A DNA stretch of 64,000 nucleotides, taken from positions 20,327,301 to 20,391,300 of the forward strand of contig OU744453.1 of NCBI GenBank assembly GCA_916610825.1, read 5' to 3'. The notes under the pieces were generated by a model. That model did no database searches and had not been told where the DNA came from. It saw only the letters and a list, made by a program, of their open reading frames with translations. The position numbers were made by a program, and so were the translations under genes. This DNA comes from Haliclystus octoradiatus. Taxonomy: Eukaryota; Cnidaria; Staurozoa; Stauromedusae; Haliclystidae. Positions 1-13,700 of this stretch are shown here, in pieces (positions within the stretch are counted from its first letter, which is position 1; every line of letters begins with the position of its first letter).

Positions 1-112
1 TAAAAACTACTGCTTGTTAACAGGTTGGTAAACAATAGAAAGTCTGTCTATTACTATTTGGCCTTATGTATTAAAATGGGATCACTTAACATTTCAATGG
101 CTTAATTTATAG

Positions 113-627
113 GTAGAAATGTCAAAGTTATTCATGAACTATTTACAGCATTGGACATTCATCAAGAACTCGCTCTTAATGATGTCCAATTTGTTACGTT
201 TATGAAAGAATCTACTGATCTATCAACAACAGAAATTTACAACGTATTTGATATGTTAGATGTTGATTGCTCTGGTAGTATAGATTTTGATGAGTTTTAT
301 CTGTTGGTTTGTATTTTAATTGCTGTAAAAGATAAAGAGGAGAAACATTTCATTTATCGCCATTCAAGAACGGTGTTTGATTTATTAGATGAAGACAACA
401 GCGGCAGTATATCAGCAGAGGAATTTGGAAGTTTTGGTTTTCTATTTAATTTAGCCGGTGAAGCAATCAAGGAAATATTTAGTGAGTTTGACGTATCAGG
501 AGATCAGAATTTAGACTATACAGAATTTAAAATGTTTGCGATGGAATGCATAGATAGGCAAAATGAATTAGAAGAGAAGAAAGGGGTTGCGAATGCACTG
601 AGGAATTCATTCTGCACAATATCATAA
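113..627 (+). CDS. EFCAB9: EFCAB9-like EF-hand calcium sensor, 3' terminal exon (5' part outside window)
   Basis: The open frame runs from an AG acceptor at 111-112 to a TAA ending at 627; the first full codons read RNVKVIHELF, after two bases that complete a split codon, so earlier exons lie outside the window. Three canonical EF-hand loops are visible: DVDCSGSIDFDE, DEDNSGSISAEE and DVSGDQNLDYTE. The block IYRHSR...FDLLD between the loops and the order of motifs match EFCAB9, the CatSper-associated calcium sensor of the sperm flagellum. In this family the protein binds the CatSper channel and couples it to calcium and pH. Here all three loops keep acidic ligands, so calcium binding is likely. 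A generic calmodulin-like protein is the alternative, but the flanking residues favour EFCAB9. Confidence 0.8.
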
Positions 628-904
628 ACAACGATACCATAATAATGTGATTTTGACAGAAGTATACATAATTAATTCCCATTCCACACTTCATCATACT
701 ACAGTATTAACTTCCCATCCATCTATAGTGTAGTAATTATTCAGAAACAATGATAATGATTAAAGTCTGTAAAGAAATATACCATAAATCCAAATCTTCT
801 TTGGTTCAGTTAAAATGTAGAACCTAGTTGTATCCAGATAGCATTTTATTTTGTTATTGTTCGATATAAATGGATAATATTTAGCCATCATTTAACTTGT
901 GTTT

Positions 905-3523
905 TTATCTTTTGTTCTTTGTAATTGCCATCACTAATTTCTGCTGTGATTTGATCATAATTTGACTGTTGAGGGAAAAGGCTAGACTTAAGAAAACAGG
1001 TAGATACATTAGTAAACATAGATATAATTGATAAAGTTGTCTTTTACCTATTAGTACAGTAATATTATCTCTTACACAGTCTATGTCTTGAGATAGCCAA
1101 ACTACTTTTCTACGTATTTACACCAAGGGAAGCGGGAAACGAAGTGGGCAGAGCCCCAGGAAGGATTTCCCTCTGAATTTGCTCTCTATCATTCCAGGAC
1201 AGGGGTGGACAATTTGAAATTATTGGGGGTAATTTGATTTGATTGAGTGAAATATTGAAAACATTCAGATTGGACCGATAGTGAGATCCCTCTAGGCATC
1301 TAGGGGGTCGGGAACATGCTCTCTTGGTAAATTTTTTGAGATTGTGCTTTGTATTTCCTTCATTTTCGTCATCAGTTTATCCAAAATGTTGAGGTTGCCA
1401 ACTGGGCAGTAACATATGTAGATGATGTTCAAAGTATTATTTTATCAAATTTATTGTGGCCATAGTGTTACCTGACAACAGGTATTTTATTACGCAGGGG
1501 CAAATCAGGATAATGTTTTACAAATTATTTACAAAGTTGTAAAAACTGTGATTTTTTCTGACTTCTATCTATTATAAGCAAATTCCAGTCAATTGTATCC
1601 TACTAAAAGGGTGTTGAAGTTTCAAACCAATATATTTCCGAAACCGATTTAGAGTCGTCCAACATGTCTTCAAACCAATCAAAGTCCGGCAATGATTGAC
1701 CAATAATTATGAAAATTAGCTCAGAGAGCCATTGAGCAGAAGATCATTGAACCAAGATAGAATTTAATAGATAACCTACAAACCTCTGTTCTCCTTCAAG
1801 TGTAATGACAGGACTGCCAAGCTCATCGGGACAGAGTAGGAATGCCTCAGCAGCTAAAGCAGACATGGAACCAGCAATAGAAGAGTGGGAATCTCCTTTG
1901 GCTGAAACGACAATTTCAACCTTATATATAATATGTTTATTTTCGACATAGATTTTTAATTAAATATTTTCTAATTTCTCATATGTGCCACACCGAGTGC
2001 CAAACTACCGAAGTAGTGGGCAATGCATATCGCAAGTAGTATAGACACATTCCTAAGTCAATAGTGCTCAAATTTGCATAACCTCAATCAAAACATACAT
2101 TGTTAATATTATTATTATTGCATTTGGATAAAGTCAAAGATGAGTTGATCGATGTATGCAGCCATGTACCCCTGAGGCATCTAATAGCCTACAAAATAAC
2201 ATGAACGGTCATCAATTTTCCTACTTACAAGAGAGAATCAATCCTTGGAGATCTGTACAGATTACACTTGAAACTGAACTGTCTTTCATTCTGAAACAAG
2301 AAATCAAACTCATGATCCTGCGGTCTTGTTTTTGCTCCCGTTTCCAACACAAAATTGCATCAATGCAAGATTTCAAGTGGTGCAAGGGCACCGGGGGTAT
2401 ATTTAGAGGAAGAATACTGACCGGGAAACATTGCATGCCCAACCAACTCATACGTCATCAATTCCAACGAAGCTTTGAGAAACTGTTAACTGTTTTAGTC
2501 AATGAATAGCCTAACTGGGTCAAATTTGCAACATAAGACATAACTTGAATTTTAATGTATTGTACTGAGTCAAAAAAGCAATTATATGTAGCGTCTTTAT
2601 GCCATAAATTTGGTAAGAAAACAAGGAGCGGCCAATGCAGTTTAGAATTGACCACTGTTCGACCCGGTCTGCAAAGCATGGCAGCTGCGCCCCTGAGATG
2701 AAAGTTTTCCTCATGGTTGCCGCCCCTGGAGCTGCAGTTTTCATCAAAAATCGGCAGATTTAAAAATGATTTTTTCGTCATTTCTTTGTATTTTTTTTTG
2801 CTGAAATGATGGATTTTGCCGCCCCTGAAGTCAAATTTCATCAAATTTGATGAGTTGCCGCCCCCGAGATCTCGTCGAGATTGCCATTATTTGCAGACTG
2901 GTGTTCGACCAATCAGATTACTCGATTTTTGTAAATTGACCTTTTGGTCGATGACTAACATAACTTATTCAATAATAATCGATTTGATTTAAAAGTAGCC
3001 TATCTATAGGCTAGCCACTGAGCCTAACTTGGATTGGAGGTTGTTTTCAACTTTTTGTAGCATTGGTTAAATTTATTTAATCAACTAGAATGGCAGAATT
3101 ACCTTTGTACAGTCGTGCAACGAAATCATAAAATTAAAGGATTAAAAACAAAGGAAATGTGAAGCATGTAGTATATTTATAAAAAGTATATTGGCCTGAA
3201 TTCAATGTAATGTCAATTGTCAAGTTATGTTTTGAATTTGCAACCCCGAAAATTAAAATATCGAGCTTAGCCTACTGCAATAGACCTGCTAGACTAAATG
3301 GACAACAGAGTAGGCACTGCCCTCTATGTGCATGCTTAGCATAGGCTACTAGCCTATGCCTATATAGCCTATGCTTAATATATAGGTAGGCCTATGTTGT
3401 TTGAAAAACTTAACCTGTAAGCCATTATACAAAGTCTACAAGCATACAATTTATTCCTTTGAAGAAGCATGTTCAAGATCTAACTTACATTTCAGATAGA
3501 TTAGAGTCCAAATTTTCTTCCAT
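905..3523 (-). CDS. LAMTOR5: LAMTOR5 (Ragulator subunit, HBXIP-like), complete, four exons
   Basis: Four small minus-strand exons, at 3489-3523, 2229-2290, 1784-1901 and 905-965, join in phase into a protein of about 90 residues, the usual LAMTOR5 length (91 in human). The start MEENLDSNLSE resembles the human N-terminus. The second exon encodes SSVICTDLQGLIL, the family's hallmark strand. The third carries IAGSMSALAAEA and the fourth IMIKSQQKLVMAI, both matching the roadblock-like fold. Every junction has GT and AG. LAMTOR5 is part of the lysosomal Ragulator complex that recruits Rag GTPases for mTORC1 signalling. An AATAAA on the minus strand lies near 846-851, just past the stop. The gene ends tail-to-tail with EFCAB9 and starts head-to-head with hedgling. 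Confidence 0.9.
2640..2885. repeat. Degenerate tandem segment, CCGCCCCTGRAG-type unit, in LAMTOR5 intron 1
   Basis: A short GC-rich core (GCCGCCCCTGAAG or close variants) recurs four times, near 2687, 2719, 2819 and 2855. Each is separated by AT-rich stretches containing TTTCATCA. This looks like a decayed minisatellite. Small open frames here are not coding. Confidence 0.45.
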
Positions 3524-4765
3524 TTTTATAATCAAGTCGATAATATCTGACAGAAATTGAGTGTCAAATTAGTCGTTTCTCTTTCTTTTCTTATTCTTTC
3601 TGATTTCGATTTGTTGCCTAATTTCAACTGAATATGAGGCTGTATCATGTGACCACAAATCGCGTGATATAAAAATCCTAATCGTGAAATTAAAACCGGA
3701 TTCAATTATCAGATTCGTAAAATGTTTGGCTGGCTGGTAAAGGGTGGCAATAAAACTATTTCAAAATAGAATCATTAAAATTTGTATGCAGATTGTAATA
3801 AACAGATGGATTGTAGCAGATAATAAACCAAATTCAGAAATTCTCAATCATTGGCAGAGACAATTGTCTGACAGTTGATTATTTTCGATTGATTTTGACC
3901 CGCTTACCCATCATAACTATTTTGTTGTTATTATAGATAGCTACTTGTATTTTACTGTACATGCTGGCCCTATTACTAAAACTATTAACTGTATATATAT
4001 GAATACCACCAAACTGGGCCATTGGATAGTCCAGTCTCGCTCCTTTCCTTGAAAAGGGTTTTATTATTTTACTTCAGATTCGTACATTGAACATATTTTG
4101 TACAGTACAGTCATGTGATTATAGATGCTGTTATGTGATATGGTTGATTCTAATAGTTGATATGCGTGGGCCCATACTAATTAGCTGTTGGAATTCGTAG
4201 TAAAAATAAAACGCAGTAATTCCGATGAAGGATATAATCAATAATCAGCATTTTTTTCATTATGACTCATCAAACTAATTTCATCCAGTTTTGTGTCTTG
4301 AAGATCTTTCGCGTGCTACAATCAGGCACGATTCATTGTTCACAGATTCTAATGCTTAATATTTATACATTTATATTAATACATTTATACAGCTTTTCCA
4401 GTATAATACGTTAAACATGCTTCCAAACAGGTCGGACAAAATCAGATCGCGAGTATCAATTAAATCACGCTGAGGGTGTCAAAGCTTTGAGATGATTTAC
4501 CCACAGCAGGCGCGTGTTAATTTGTTACGTCTTCATACTTGTCTGTTACCTCTTTGAAGTAAACAGAGAATCACGCTGTGCTTGTATTCCCCTACTGATG
4601 TGAAGTCATTATTCAGGCAGATCTAGTCGAAGGACAGTCAAGAAGTGGGCTTGGTTTGATCGTACGCACGGAAGTTAGCAAATGGCTTTAGATAATTTAT
4701 AACAAAGACGAACTAGAAATATATTCAGCAATAAATAAGGCTTTTATTCAAGATAACAGGCAATC
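3524..4765. promoter_or_regulatory. Divergent intergenic region between LAMTOR5 and hedgling
   Basis: About 1.2 kb separates the LAMTOR5 start codon (minus strand) from the hedgling start codon (plus strand), so both 5' ends and promoters should lie here. No clear TATA box, GC island or repeat unit could be assigned. Some 5' UTR exons could be present but cannot be seen from coding signals. Confidence 0.4.
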
Positions 4766-7700
4766 ATGCAATTGGTTAGCACTTTACTGCTCGTCCTAGT
4801 CGTTTGTTTTAATTTAGAAGGGATTTCTTCGGCAGGACTGCAGCATTTTCGTTTCAACCAGTTTTTTCCAACGAATGGACAAACTAACCCTGCACTTAGC
4901 GAGGTTAAAACATGCCAAACAATTCGAGATGTAATTAGACGCAACACTGCTCGTTTTAAGAAAGTTCTTGTTCGAAATGTCAACTCTCAAGTACAATTCG
5001 CAAACGATGATTCGAGGTACATGACATCTCGTACGAAAAGTAAACTTGACGTGGTTGCAACTCGTGTTCGTGAACAATGGGGAACTCAATATTCTGTCAG
5101 AGTTATCAAAGGATGGACAGATACCGTTGACCTGAATGATAAATTATCATTACATTATGAAGGTAAGTCCAGCATTTATCTATCAAATGTTTTGCTCCAT
5201 TTACACGGACGTCTACTTCCTGCCCAGTTGTCATATATTACTGATGTCTATAAAATCAGGATAGAATCCAATCAATATAAATGGGCTACCCAGGGACGCA
5301 AGACCCAATTATGATGTACTTTGTAGTTATTCATTGCTGTGCCTTGTTTTTATCCTTTTCAAATTATACTCCTTTTTATATGATTTATTCATTTATTTCG
5401 AAATTAAATTCACTTGAAGAGATGTGATACTGTATCACTTCCAAAAACAAACACACTCACTGCAGTCACTCTATACAGATGTAAAGATTATTGTCAGCTA
5501 TGTCAATCCCTTCAATGTCAGTTTTGTTTCTAATCTTTGGTTCCAATAATTGCTCTCATTGATATTTAATCTACTTTTAAAAATGGGGATTCTAAATAAA
5601 TTTGCTATTTTTGGAGCCTTCTTCCCGGCTGTTAATATTGTAGACGTCAGACATCTATTTCTTGTGTTTATTTTCGACGTTTTCAAGCTGTGATTGATTC
5701 GATTTTCTCATGGCAACTACCCACGCTTTATGACGTAATTTCGTCATCGTTTGCTTACAGTAAATCACTGTCGCTGAGAGTTTGCTTACTAATATAATTA
5801 TTACCACATTGCTGGAAAATGACGAAGGTATCATGTTGAATGTGTCAAATGACTTTGGTTTGCGTAAAATGAAGAACTGCGTATGAGTAAATTGCTGTTG
5901 CTGCTGCATTGTATTACCCCCTTCAAAATGGCAGCTACACAGTAATTGATGTAGGCTTATTCATGTTCTCTACAATCCAATGTCTTAATTCGATGGAGGA
6001 TATTTAACAGGATTTCTTTAAAAGTTAACATTTTTGCTTAGTGCTGCAAGCATGTTTGTTTTCGTTGATTGATGAGAAATTAGTAGAGTTGTTGTTTGTT
6101 TGCAATTTTTAGGTCGTGCTGTCAAGATTCAGGTTTCAGACCGAGATAGAAACAAACTTGCAAGGTTGGCAGGAATTGCTTCTCAATCAGGATTTGATTG
6201 GGTTCATTATGAAAACCAAGATTTTATCTATGCCAGTGTTATTCCTGATGGTAAGTATATTATAATATCAAACGTTTATTTCTTTTCAGACGGATGGAAG
6301 TTATTGTTTATTAAATAAAAGAAAAACGTCAAAATATATTTATGCCTACCAAATTGCTGGAGGTGAATAGAAACGAGTATTAAGCCAAGGTTTCCTATAA
6401 AAAGTAAAATTTAGAGTAAAACGTAGCTAAGCTGTAAACAGGATATATCCATTTTATTTTGGCATCGCAAAAATTTTCAGTAAATACTGTGACTCTCGAT
6501 GTTTGCTTTTCGTTTCTGAAACTATGCCGTACCCATGAAGACACTGGATGAAAAGAATTCCTCTTATAATTCGTAGTTATCAATCAAGACTTCCATTGAA
6601 CAACTAGGATAACTGTGACCTTATGGTGCCTTATTCCAGTAAATAGCTTTCCAGAGGCGGACACAGGAATATTTAGACATAAATGGAAGGGTCCTCATCT
6701 CTAAGGGGTCCGCGGGCATGCCCCCCTGAAAAATGTTTTGACCTTAATCTCCCAGGAGCTCTCTGAACAGCATTTCACAGTATATTTAACAACTGAAAAA
6801 CGTCCAATATGTTATTAATTCAAAAGGGGATTGTTACTATCATTTAATATTATCCCAACACCGACCCTATACATGACTGATCATGAACTTCAAAGGAGCT
6901 TTATTGAAAGTTTGTAAAATACCTTCAGGTTAGCTTCCCCACAAGGAGTGCAGAAGAATTCAAGTATAATTCTATTGTTGACTAAGCAGTTACCGTTAGC
7001 TTCACTGGCATTTAGTACCAATTACAATTGCATGGTCAGGAGTGCGTCGATCTCTATTTGCTTTGGGGAGGAAACGGCGATACTCCATAGTTCTAACTTC
7101 TAAATACTTTCTTTCCAAGTATGCTCAACATATTTTCAAGGCTCAGAAAGGGATTAGCTGATAACTTTGTTGATAAACCAATACCAATTTCATTCACAGC
7201 AGTCTCATTTCTGCTTTCGATGACCATAGCATCGTAGCATCAACAATCTGTAATAATTTAGTAATAATTGATCCGCCATTTTGAAATAAAATGTTGTTGT
7301 TCAAAGATCAAGTTCAGATCTTAGTCTGCAGACAGGCTTATCAGAGTTGAATCAGTCAACCTGGGGATAAGTTTCGGCAAGCATTGTCTTTAGTCCAATC
7401 AAATCACTCTATTTGCCTTAAAGTAAGTCGGTACTAAATGTCAAATTTCAATCAAAACTGTCCTCAGGCAAAGCAGATTCGCACCGGCAGATTCGGAAGT
7501 CGCAAAAATTCAAAAGGATCTTGCGGTCATGCTTCGATGATCTTAGGTGACATAAATTGAATTAAATATTTTTCTGTTTTTGACGCAATTGGAAAAGTGA
7601 GCGATTAATTGATGATTTCGTCATCGCAGCCCGTCTTTCGACTGATTAGAAGTACCCCCCTCTATCCGCCCCTGGCTTTCAATGTTTTATTATAACTGCT

Positions 7701-10700
7701 GATAAAATCTTAAATAAAATTATGTTGGAGTTCCTCAAATGACTTTTCTATCTGTTTTCAGTTTGTCAGACGAATGTCGATTTGGCCATCGTAATTGATT
7801 GCTCTGGCAGTGTTGGACGTCCAAATTTTCTAAAGATTCAAGTCTTTCTCAAGCAACTAGTTGATTTCTATAATGTTGGACCTACTGGAACTAAAATAGC
7901 CATTGTCAGCTATGCCTCTCAGGTCAGTGGAAGTCTTACGCATAGAACAATTACGCAATCACTGGATGGCTAGGTCACACCATTAACATTTCCCCAGTGA
8001 CTGCATCATTATGAATGTCTTCTTCCTCTTTAAGGTGACAGTTCAATTCTATCTGGACAGTGGTAAGGATAAACGGGCCATGAAGCTTGCAATTGACCGA
8101 ATCAAGTATACCGGTGGAGGTACTGCCACTGGTGATGCATTAGAGGCAATGAGAGTGCATGTTTTCAACACACGACGTGGGATGCGATCAGACAAGACAA
8201 TCCCAAAGGTTTGTATGCCCTTTACAATCTACACAGTTGTGTGTCGATGGCTGGGGCACATGTCCCTAGTTCACTTTGTGACTTCACAGGATTACTACTG
8301 ATCAGTTGATATCCGCAAAAAGGAAATAAGATATGTAGTTGCACATCCTATTCAAAACCATTATACTCGCCAGAAGTGATGATATGCTGGGGGAATGCAG
8401 GGGAACGGCATTCCCCTACTCTTTATTGTACTGAGGTATTTTAATATACCAATATCATTAAATTTAGATTATTTTCAAATAAAATAATAACTGCTATTTT
8501 CGATCAACATTAGTTCATTGTCAACATCGATCCCATCAGAGCCTGTTCTAGTTAATGAAATTAGGTCAGAATAAATAATTCTTTGAAGAGGATTTCAAAC
8601 AATCACAGTTGTTTTGTATCGCCTCTGTTGTATCCACGGTGCCGTAGTCGGTGACAGATGGAGTTATAAACGCAAGATAATAATTATTTTCAAATTGTTC
8701 TATTGTTGCCTCCTTCTCATGTTTGATGACATCAGCAATTTTTATGTGAAAAACATCTTTCCCTACTTTTAAAATTGGGATGTTATCACTAGCCACTGTG
8801 GGAATAGGCAAAGCGGTAATAACTAATCACCAGCATATTAACAGAAACATAACAGATGGGTTTCTTACATAAACAGTATACGGTATGTTACTAACAAATA
8901 GAATTGCAACTGAATTACATTTACTAAGTTGAGTTTCTCAATCCACGTAAATGATTGGTTTTAATTTTGAAGCTGGGCTGATGATATATTTGTCAAATGC
9001 GCTTATTTATTTCATAAAAAGTCATGACGTCACTGCTTTTGAAGATAGATAGAAAATTAGCAGTGTCAGACTTAACCTATGCTATAACTGTTTGAGATTG
9101 TTTTTAAATCAATTTTAGATTGGTATTTTGCTTACTGATGGTCGATCTAACAATGGCCAAGCTGTCCGCAATGTGGCACCGAAAGTGCTAAGACAAGGCA
9201 TCAGCATGTTCTCAATTGGTGTTGGACCAAATCTAAACTACGGTGAACTATATCAAATTGCCACAGATCCAGATAGTACTCATGTCTTTACGCTGACTAG
9301 TTTCAATGATCTGTCTGGGTTTGTTGACAGAATGAGTACAATCTCATGCGATGGTATGTAATGTCGCCTTTAATAAGATACCTATCATCATACCTCCGCA
9401 CCTGTGGATGACATGTTGTTAATCTTTTTCAGAGGGTGCTGCCGTATCACAATGTGAGAGTGCTCTAACAGATGTTGAGGGAGGATCCTTTAAATACTTC
9501 AAAGGCGAATTCACTTCTACAACAGATGGCGTTACCATTGAGCTTCTTGATCGTAAAGGAATAAGTTATTTATACATCTCATCATCCAACAGGAATCCTG
9601 GTCCTTTGGATCCAAGTGCTATCAAACAGAAGAGTAATACATCTCCAAAGGCGTTGACACACAGTTTAAGAAAATCAAAGGTAATTTTACGTTTTGCTTA
9701 ATTCTGAGTGTGCAAATGATAGAATGTCATTCAATTAAAAAACTGTTGACATGTTGTTGCACTCTACAATGCATGTGCTGCATAACTTTGTCAATGGCCT
9801 CAGGAAATGAATTAAAATGGAATTGAAATGGAATGACCTGTTAAAATATCTCACAGCACCATTATAATGTTTAGATCCAATTTTTTTTCTCAGATTCTTT
9901 ACATTTCTGTCCAAGGCCAAGAAGCAAGTAATGCATTTACTCTCAACATCTGGAATGCCCTCTTTCCAAAAGACAAATACGCTCTATCAGTCAGAGAGAA
10001 CTTGAATGCCGGCCAGTTTGTTGGTACTGTGAGTTCAAACCTTGGTGGTTACACGTGAGTGGAATCTATTCTGATTGGTGTTATACTGTACATTCGTTGT
10101 CATACAGTAAAAAATACATTGAACATCAGAGGCATGGAAGGCATCAATCACTAATTCAGTTTTCGCAGAATGTTTGTTTATGTTAAGTTTTACTGTACAA
10201 AGTTTCATCAGGTGAACATAGTGTCTAAGCGGAATAAGATGATGTCGGTTAGATTGAATGAACTGAGAATTGTGTTAAATATGATTGAGGGAATCATTTT
10301 ATTCTGTTTTTAGGTTCCAGTATCAAATTACCCACGGCAATGCGGCCGGTGCATTTACTATTGATTCTAAAAATGGTCAAATACGGACAACGAGACAACT
10401 AGATAGAGAAGCTGTTGAAACATACACACTTGTTGTTTCTGCGCAAGATGTCAAACTCAAGTGCCACAAGGGAAGGGCAGAAGTTGTCATTACAGTACTT
10501 GACGACAATGATAATGACCCAAAGTTTCCACAGGCTGATTATTTCCGAAACATTAGAGAAGATTCTGCGATTGGATTTAATGTGATTCAAATCCAAGCCA
10601 CGGACAGAGACAAAGGAGAAAATGGACGTGTTTCATATTCATTCCAAAGTGGTGATGGAATGGGAGTATTATCAATCAATCCAACCACTGGACAAATCAA

Positions 10701-13700
10701 ATTGGCTAAAAGGGTTGACTATGAATCTAAATCTCAATACACTGTGCAAATTCGTGGCAGTGACCATGGCAACCCAAAAAGAACTGGCACAACTAGGCTA
10801 AGCATCACTATCCTGGATGTAAATGAGCCACCTTATTTCGTCACCCCCTGTGCTAAGCCTGGTGCAGTGCCTTGTCGGTATGATGTTGTAGAAGAACGAC
10901 CGATTGGAACCCCTGTGACATCGATCCAAGCAAAAGACCCTGACGCCAATCAAGCATGTGGATTAAAATATTATATCACGTCACCGGATAAAATATATTT
11001 CGATATCAATGTAAGGTCTGGCGCAATAACAACCAGAACCATAATTGACAGAGAATTGAAAGCGGTTTATCGTTTGACTGTTCAAGTTGTTGATTGTGGC
11101 AGGCCATCATTGTCTGCTACCACCGTTGTAACTGTTGATGCAAAAGATCAGAATGACAATGCACCAAAATTTAATCTAAACAAATACAACCCAAAGATAA
11201 GAGAAGATGCAAAAGTTCGATCATGGGTTGTAAAAACTGTTGCCACAGGTAACTAACTTATTCAAACTTGAGATGTACAAAAGAAACAACCATTAAATAA
11301 AATTAACATGATATTCGTTTGCATTGAGTACTATCAACATGATGATTGCAAAAGCATCTCTACAACTTTTTGAAGATGCATGAAGGGGATACCCTATAAT
11401 TCACCTTGTTACCAATTAATGCAAAAATATGCATTTAGATCATCAACAAACCATAATTGGTTTTCATGGTCTATTTCTAAGTTGATTAAATCCTTTTACC
11501 TGGCTATACATAGCATTATTCCCAACTAAATTTGAAAGTTAATACTCCACAACTGTAATGTTTGGCGTACCTTGGAACTCTTAAGAATTCTTTTATTTTT
11601 ATTTTCCTTGCAGCGTTTTACATATTTCTTATTTAATTTATTAATTTATGAAAGTGGCAATACCCTTCATGATACAGATTATTTGCTTCAAACATTTCAA
11701 TCTTCAGATGAGCGTATACTCCATCATTGCCCCACAACTGAACAATGAGATACTAATTAAATTCAATGGATTTTCCATTGCTGTTTGACGCGTCTGGGAT
11801 ACTCAATTCCAGGTTGACAGTTACACAGAATTGATTGCGTAACATAAATTAATTTATTCATACGGTGATATCACTGAGTTTGCATACTTACGTAACCATG
11901 AATCAAAAAGATGGTTTAGTTTACTAGTTTAACAGTTTAGTTTACCTTTAGTTTACCATCACTGAGTTTGCATACTTATGTAACCATGAATCAAAAAGAT
12001 GGTTTAGTTTACTAGTTTAACAGTTTAGTTTACCTTTAGTTTACCATCACTGAGTTTGCATAGACTACGGATAGGGCCTTGCTTATTGTATATGTATGCA
12101 TTTTTATGCTTAATTTCCTCTCGCTAATTTCAGATGCTGATTCAGGAAAGAATGCCATAGTAACGTACAGCATTGTGACGGGAGGCGGTGGAAAGTTTGT
12201 CATTAACCCCACTACTGGTGACATCACTACCAACGGACTCTTAGACAGGGAAACCAAAGCACAATACACACTCACTGTACGCGCCACTGATAAAGGTCAA
12301 CCATCAAAATCTGGTGAAGCGCAGGTTATAGTTGATATCACAGATGCCAATGACAACAAGCCCATATTCGGTAGCACAAGAACATTCAACGTTCAAGAGA
12401 ATTCACCCCTTAACTCTCCAGTTGGCACTGTCACTTCTACGGATAGAGATATAGGTAATATTTCACCTCAATAAATAAGTACAGTATCATTTAATAAGTA
12501 ATGAATATATTTCTATTTGTAACTTTATACATTTAATATAGGGTCGACTAAAAAAGTTGAAAATCAACATTTTTACCTTAACTTATTGTACTAAGTGACT
12601 TGATTAATTTGCCAAGTTTTTTCAATAAACGGATAAGTATTTTTTGAGAAATAAGCATTTGAAAAAGTGAGAATTTCAAATCTTGCAAAACGGAGAATAA
12701 AAGTTCAATGGTCTTCGTCATAGTTTAAAAATTTCTATCACAATGAGTGAGCGAGATAAGATCACCGCAACCATCGAGCATTCGTTTGTACCAAACGAAA
12801 TATTCCAAAAATGTGTTGTTGTTATGGACGAATGCTAGATAATTGTGATGATCTTATCGCACCCACTCGTTGTGATAAAAAATTTTTACAGTGTGACGAA
12901 AAACCACTTAACTTTCATTCTCCGTTTTTCGAGATTTGAAATTCTCTCTTTTTCAAATGCTTATTCCTCAAAAAATAATAACCTGTATCCGTTTATCGAA
13001 AAAACTCAAGCAGACTGTCACAAAATGCAGAATCCTGGGAACCTGGTTCCCGGAAAGCCAGCACAAAATCAGAAGGTTTCCAATCTTATCATGATTATTT
13101 TCTTATTCAAATTTATTATTTTTAAATTTCATATTTATTATTTTTAAATTTCATATTTTTCATGTTTTGAAATCCATGCATCTTTCTTAAAAGTCAAATT
13201 TCTGAAATTTTAAAATCAATTCTTCAAACTATGAAGCATTAAAAGTTCAATCCCAGAAGGTTTATATTCGAACAACACAGTTCCCGGAAGATCAAAACTT
13301 TTGTGACACCCTGAAAAATTTGATTTTCGATTTTTATGAGTTAACCCTACTGTATTTATATTTTAATAATAGTTGGTTTATTCCATACTACTTCTTGATA
13401 GGCCTCCTGTTGATTGTATAGAATGAGAGTCAAAAATGAGGCATATTAGATAACGCTACTTTGAGTTTTACATTATAGCAAGGGGACCATCAGGTGATTC
13501 ACTTCGATATCAACATTCAACATACATTTCTCATATTAGACTTTTGTTCTATACCAGAATGCAACACAAACCATTCATCCATCTGTGTAATGCATTGCAT
13601 ATTTCAGAATTTTTTAATTTTCAAATCGTTTAATTTTTATTTTACTAGTGAAACAGGTGACTGCAATACAATTTCTTTTTGTGTGTGTTATAGGTATTAA

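Noticed and set aside
2156..2844. Overlapping open frames on both strands
   Set aside because: Only 2229-2290 on the minus strand is coding (LAMTOR5 exon 2); the rest is intron and decayed repeat.
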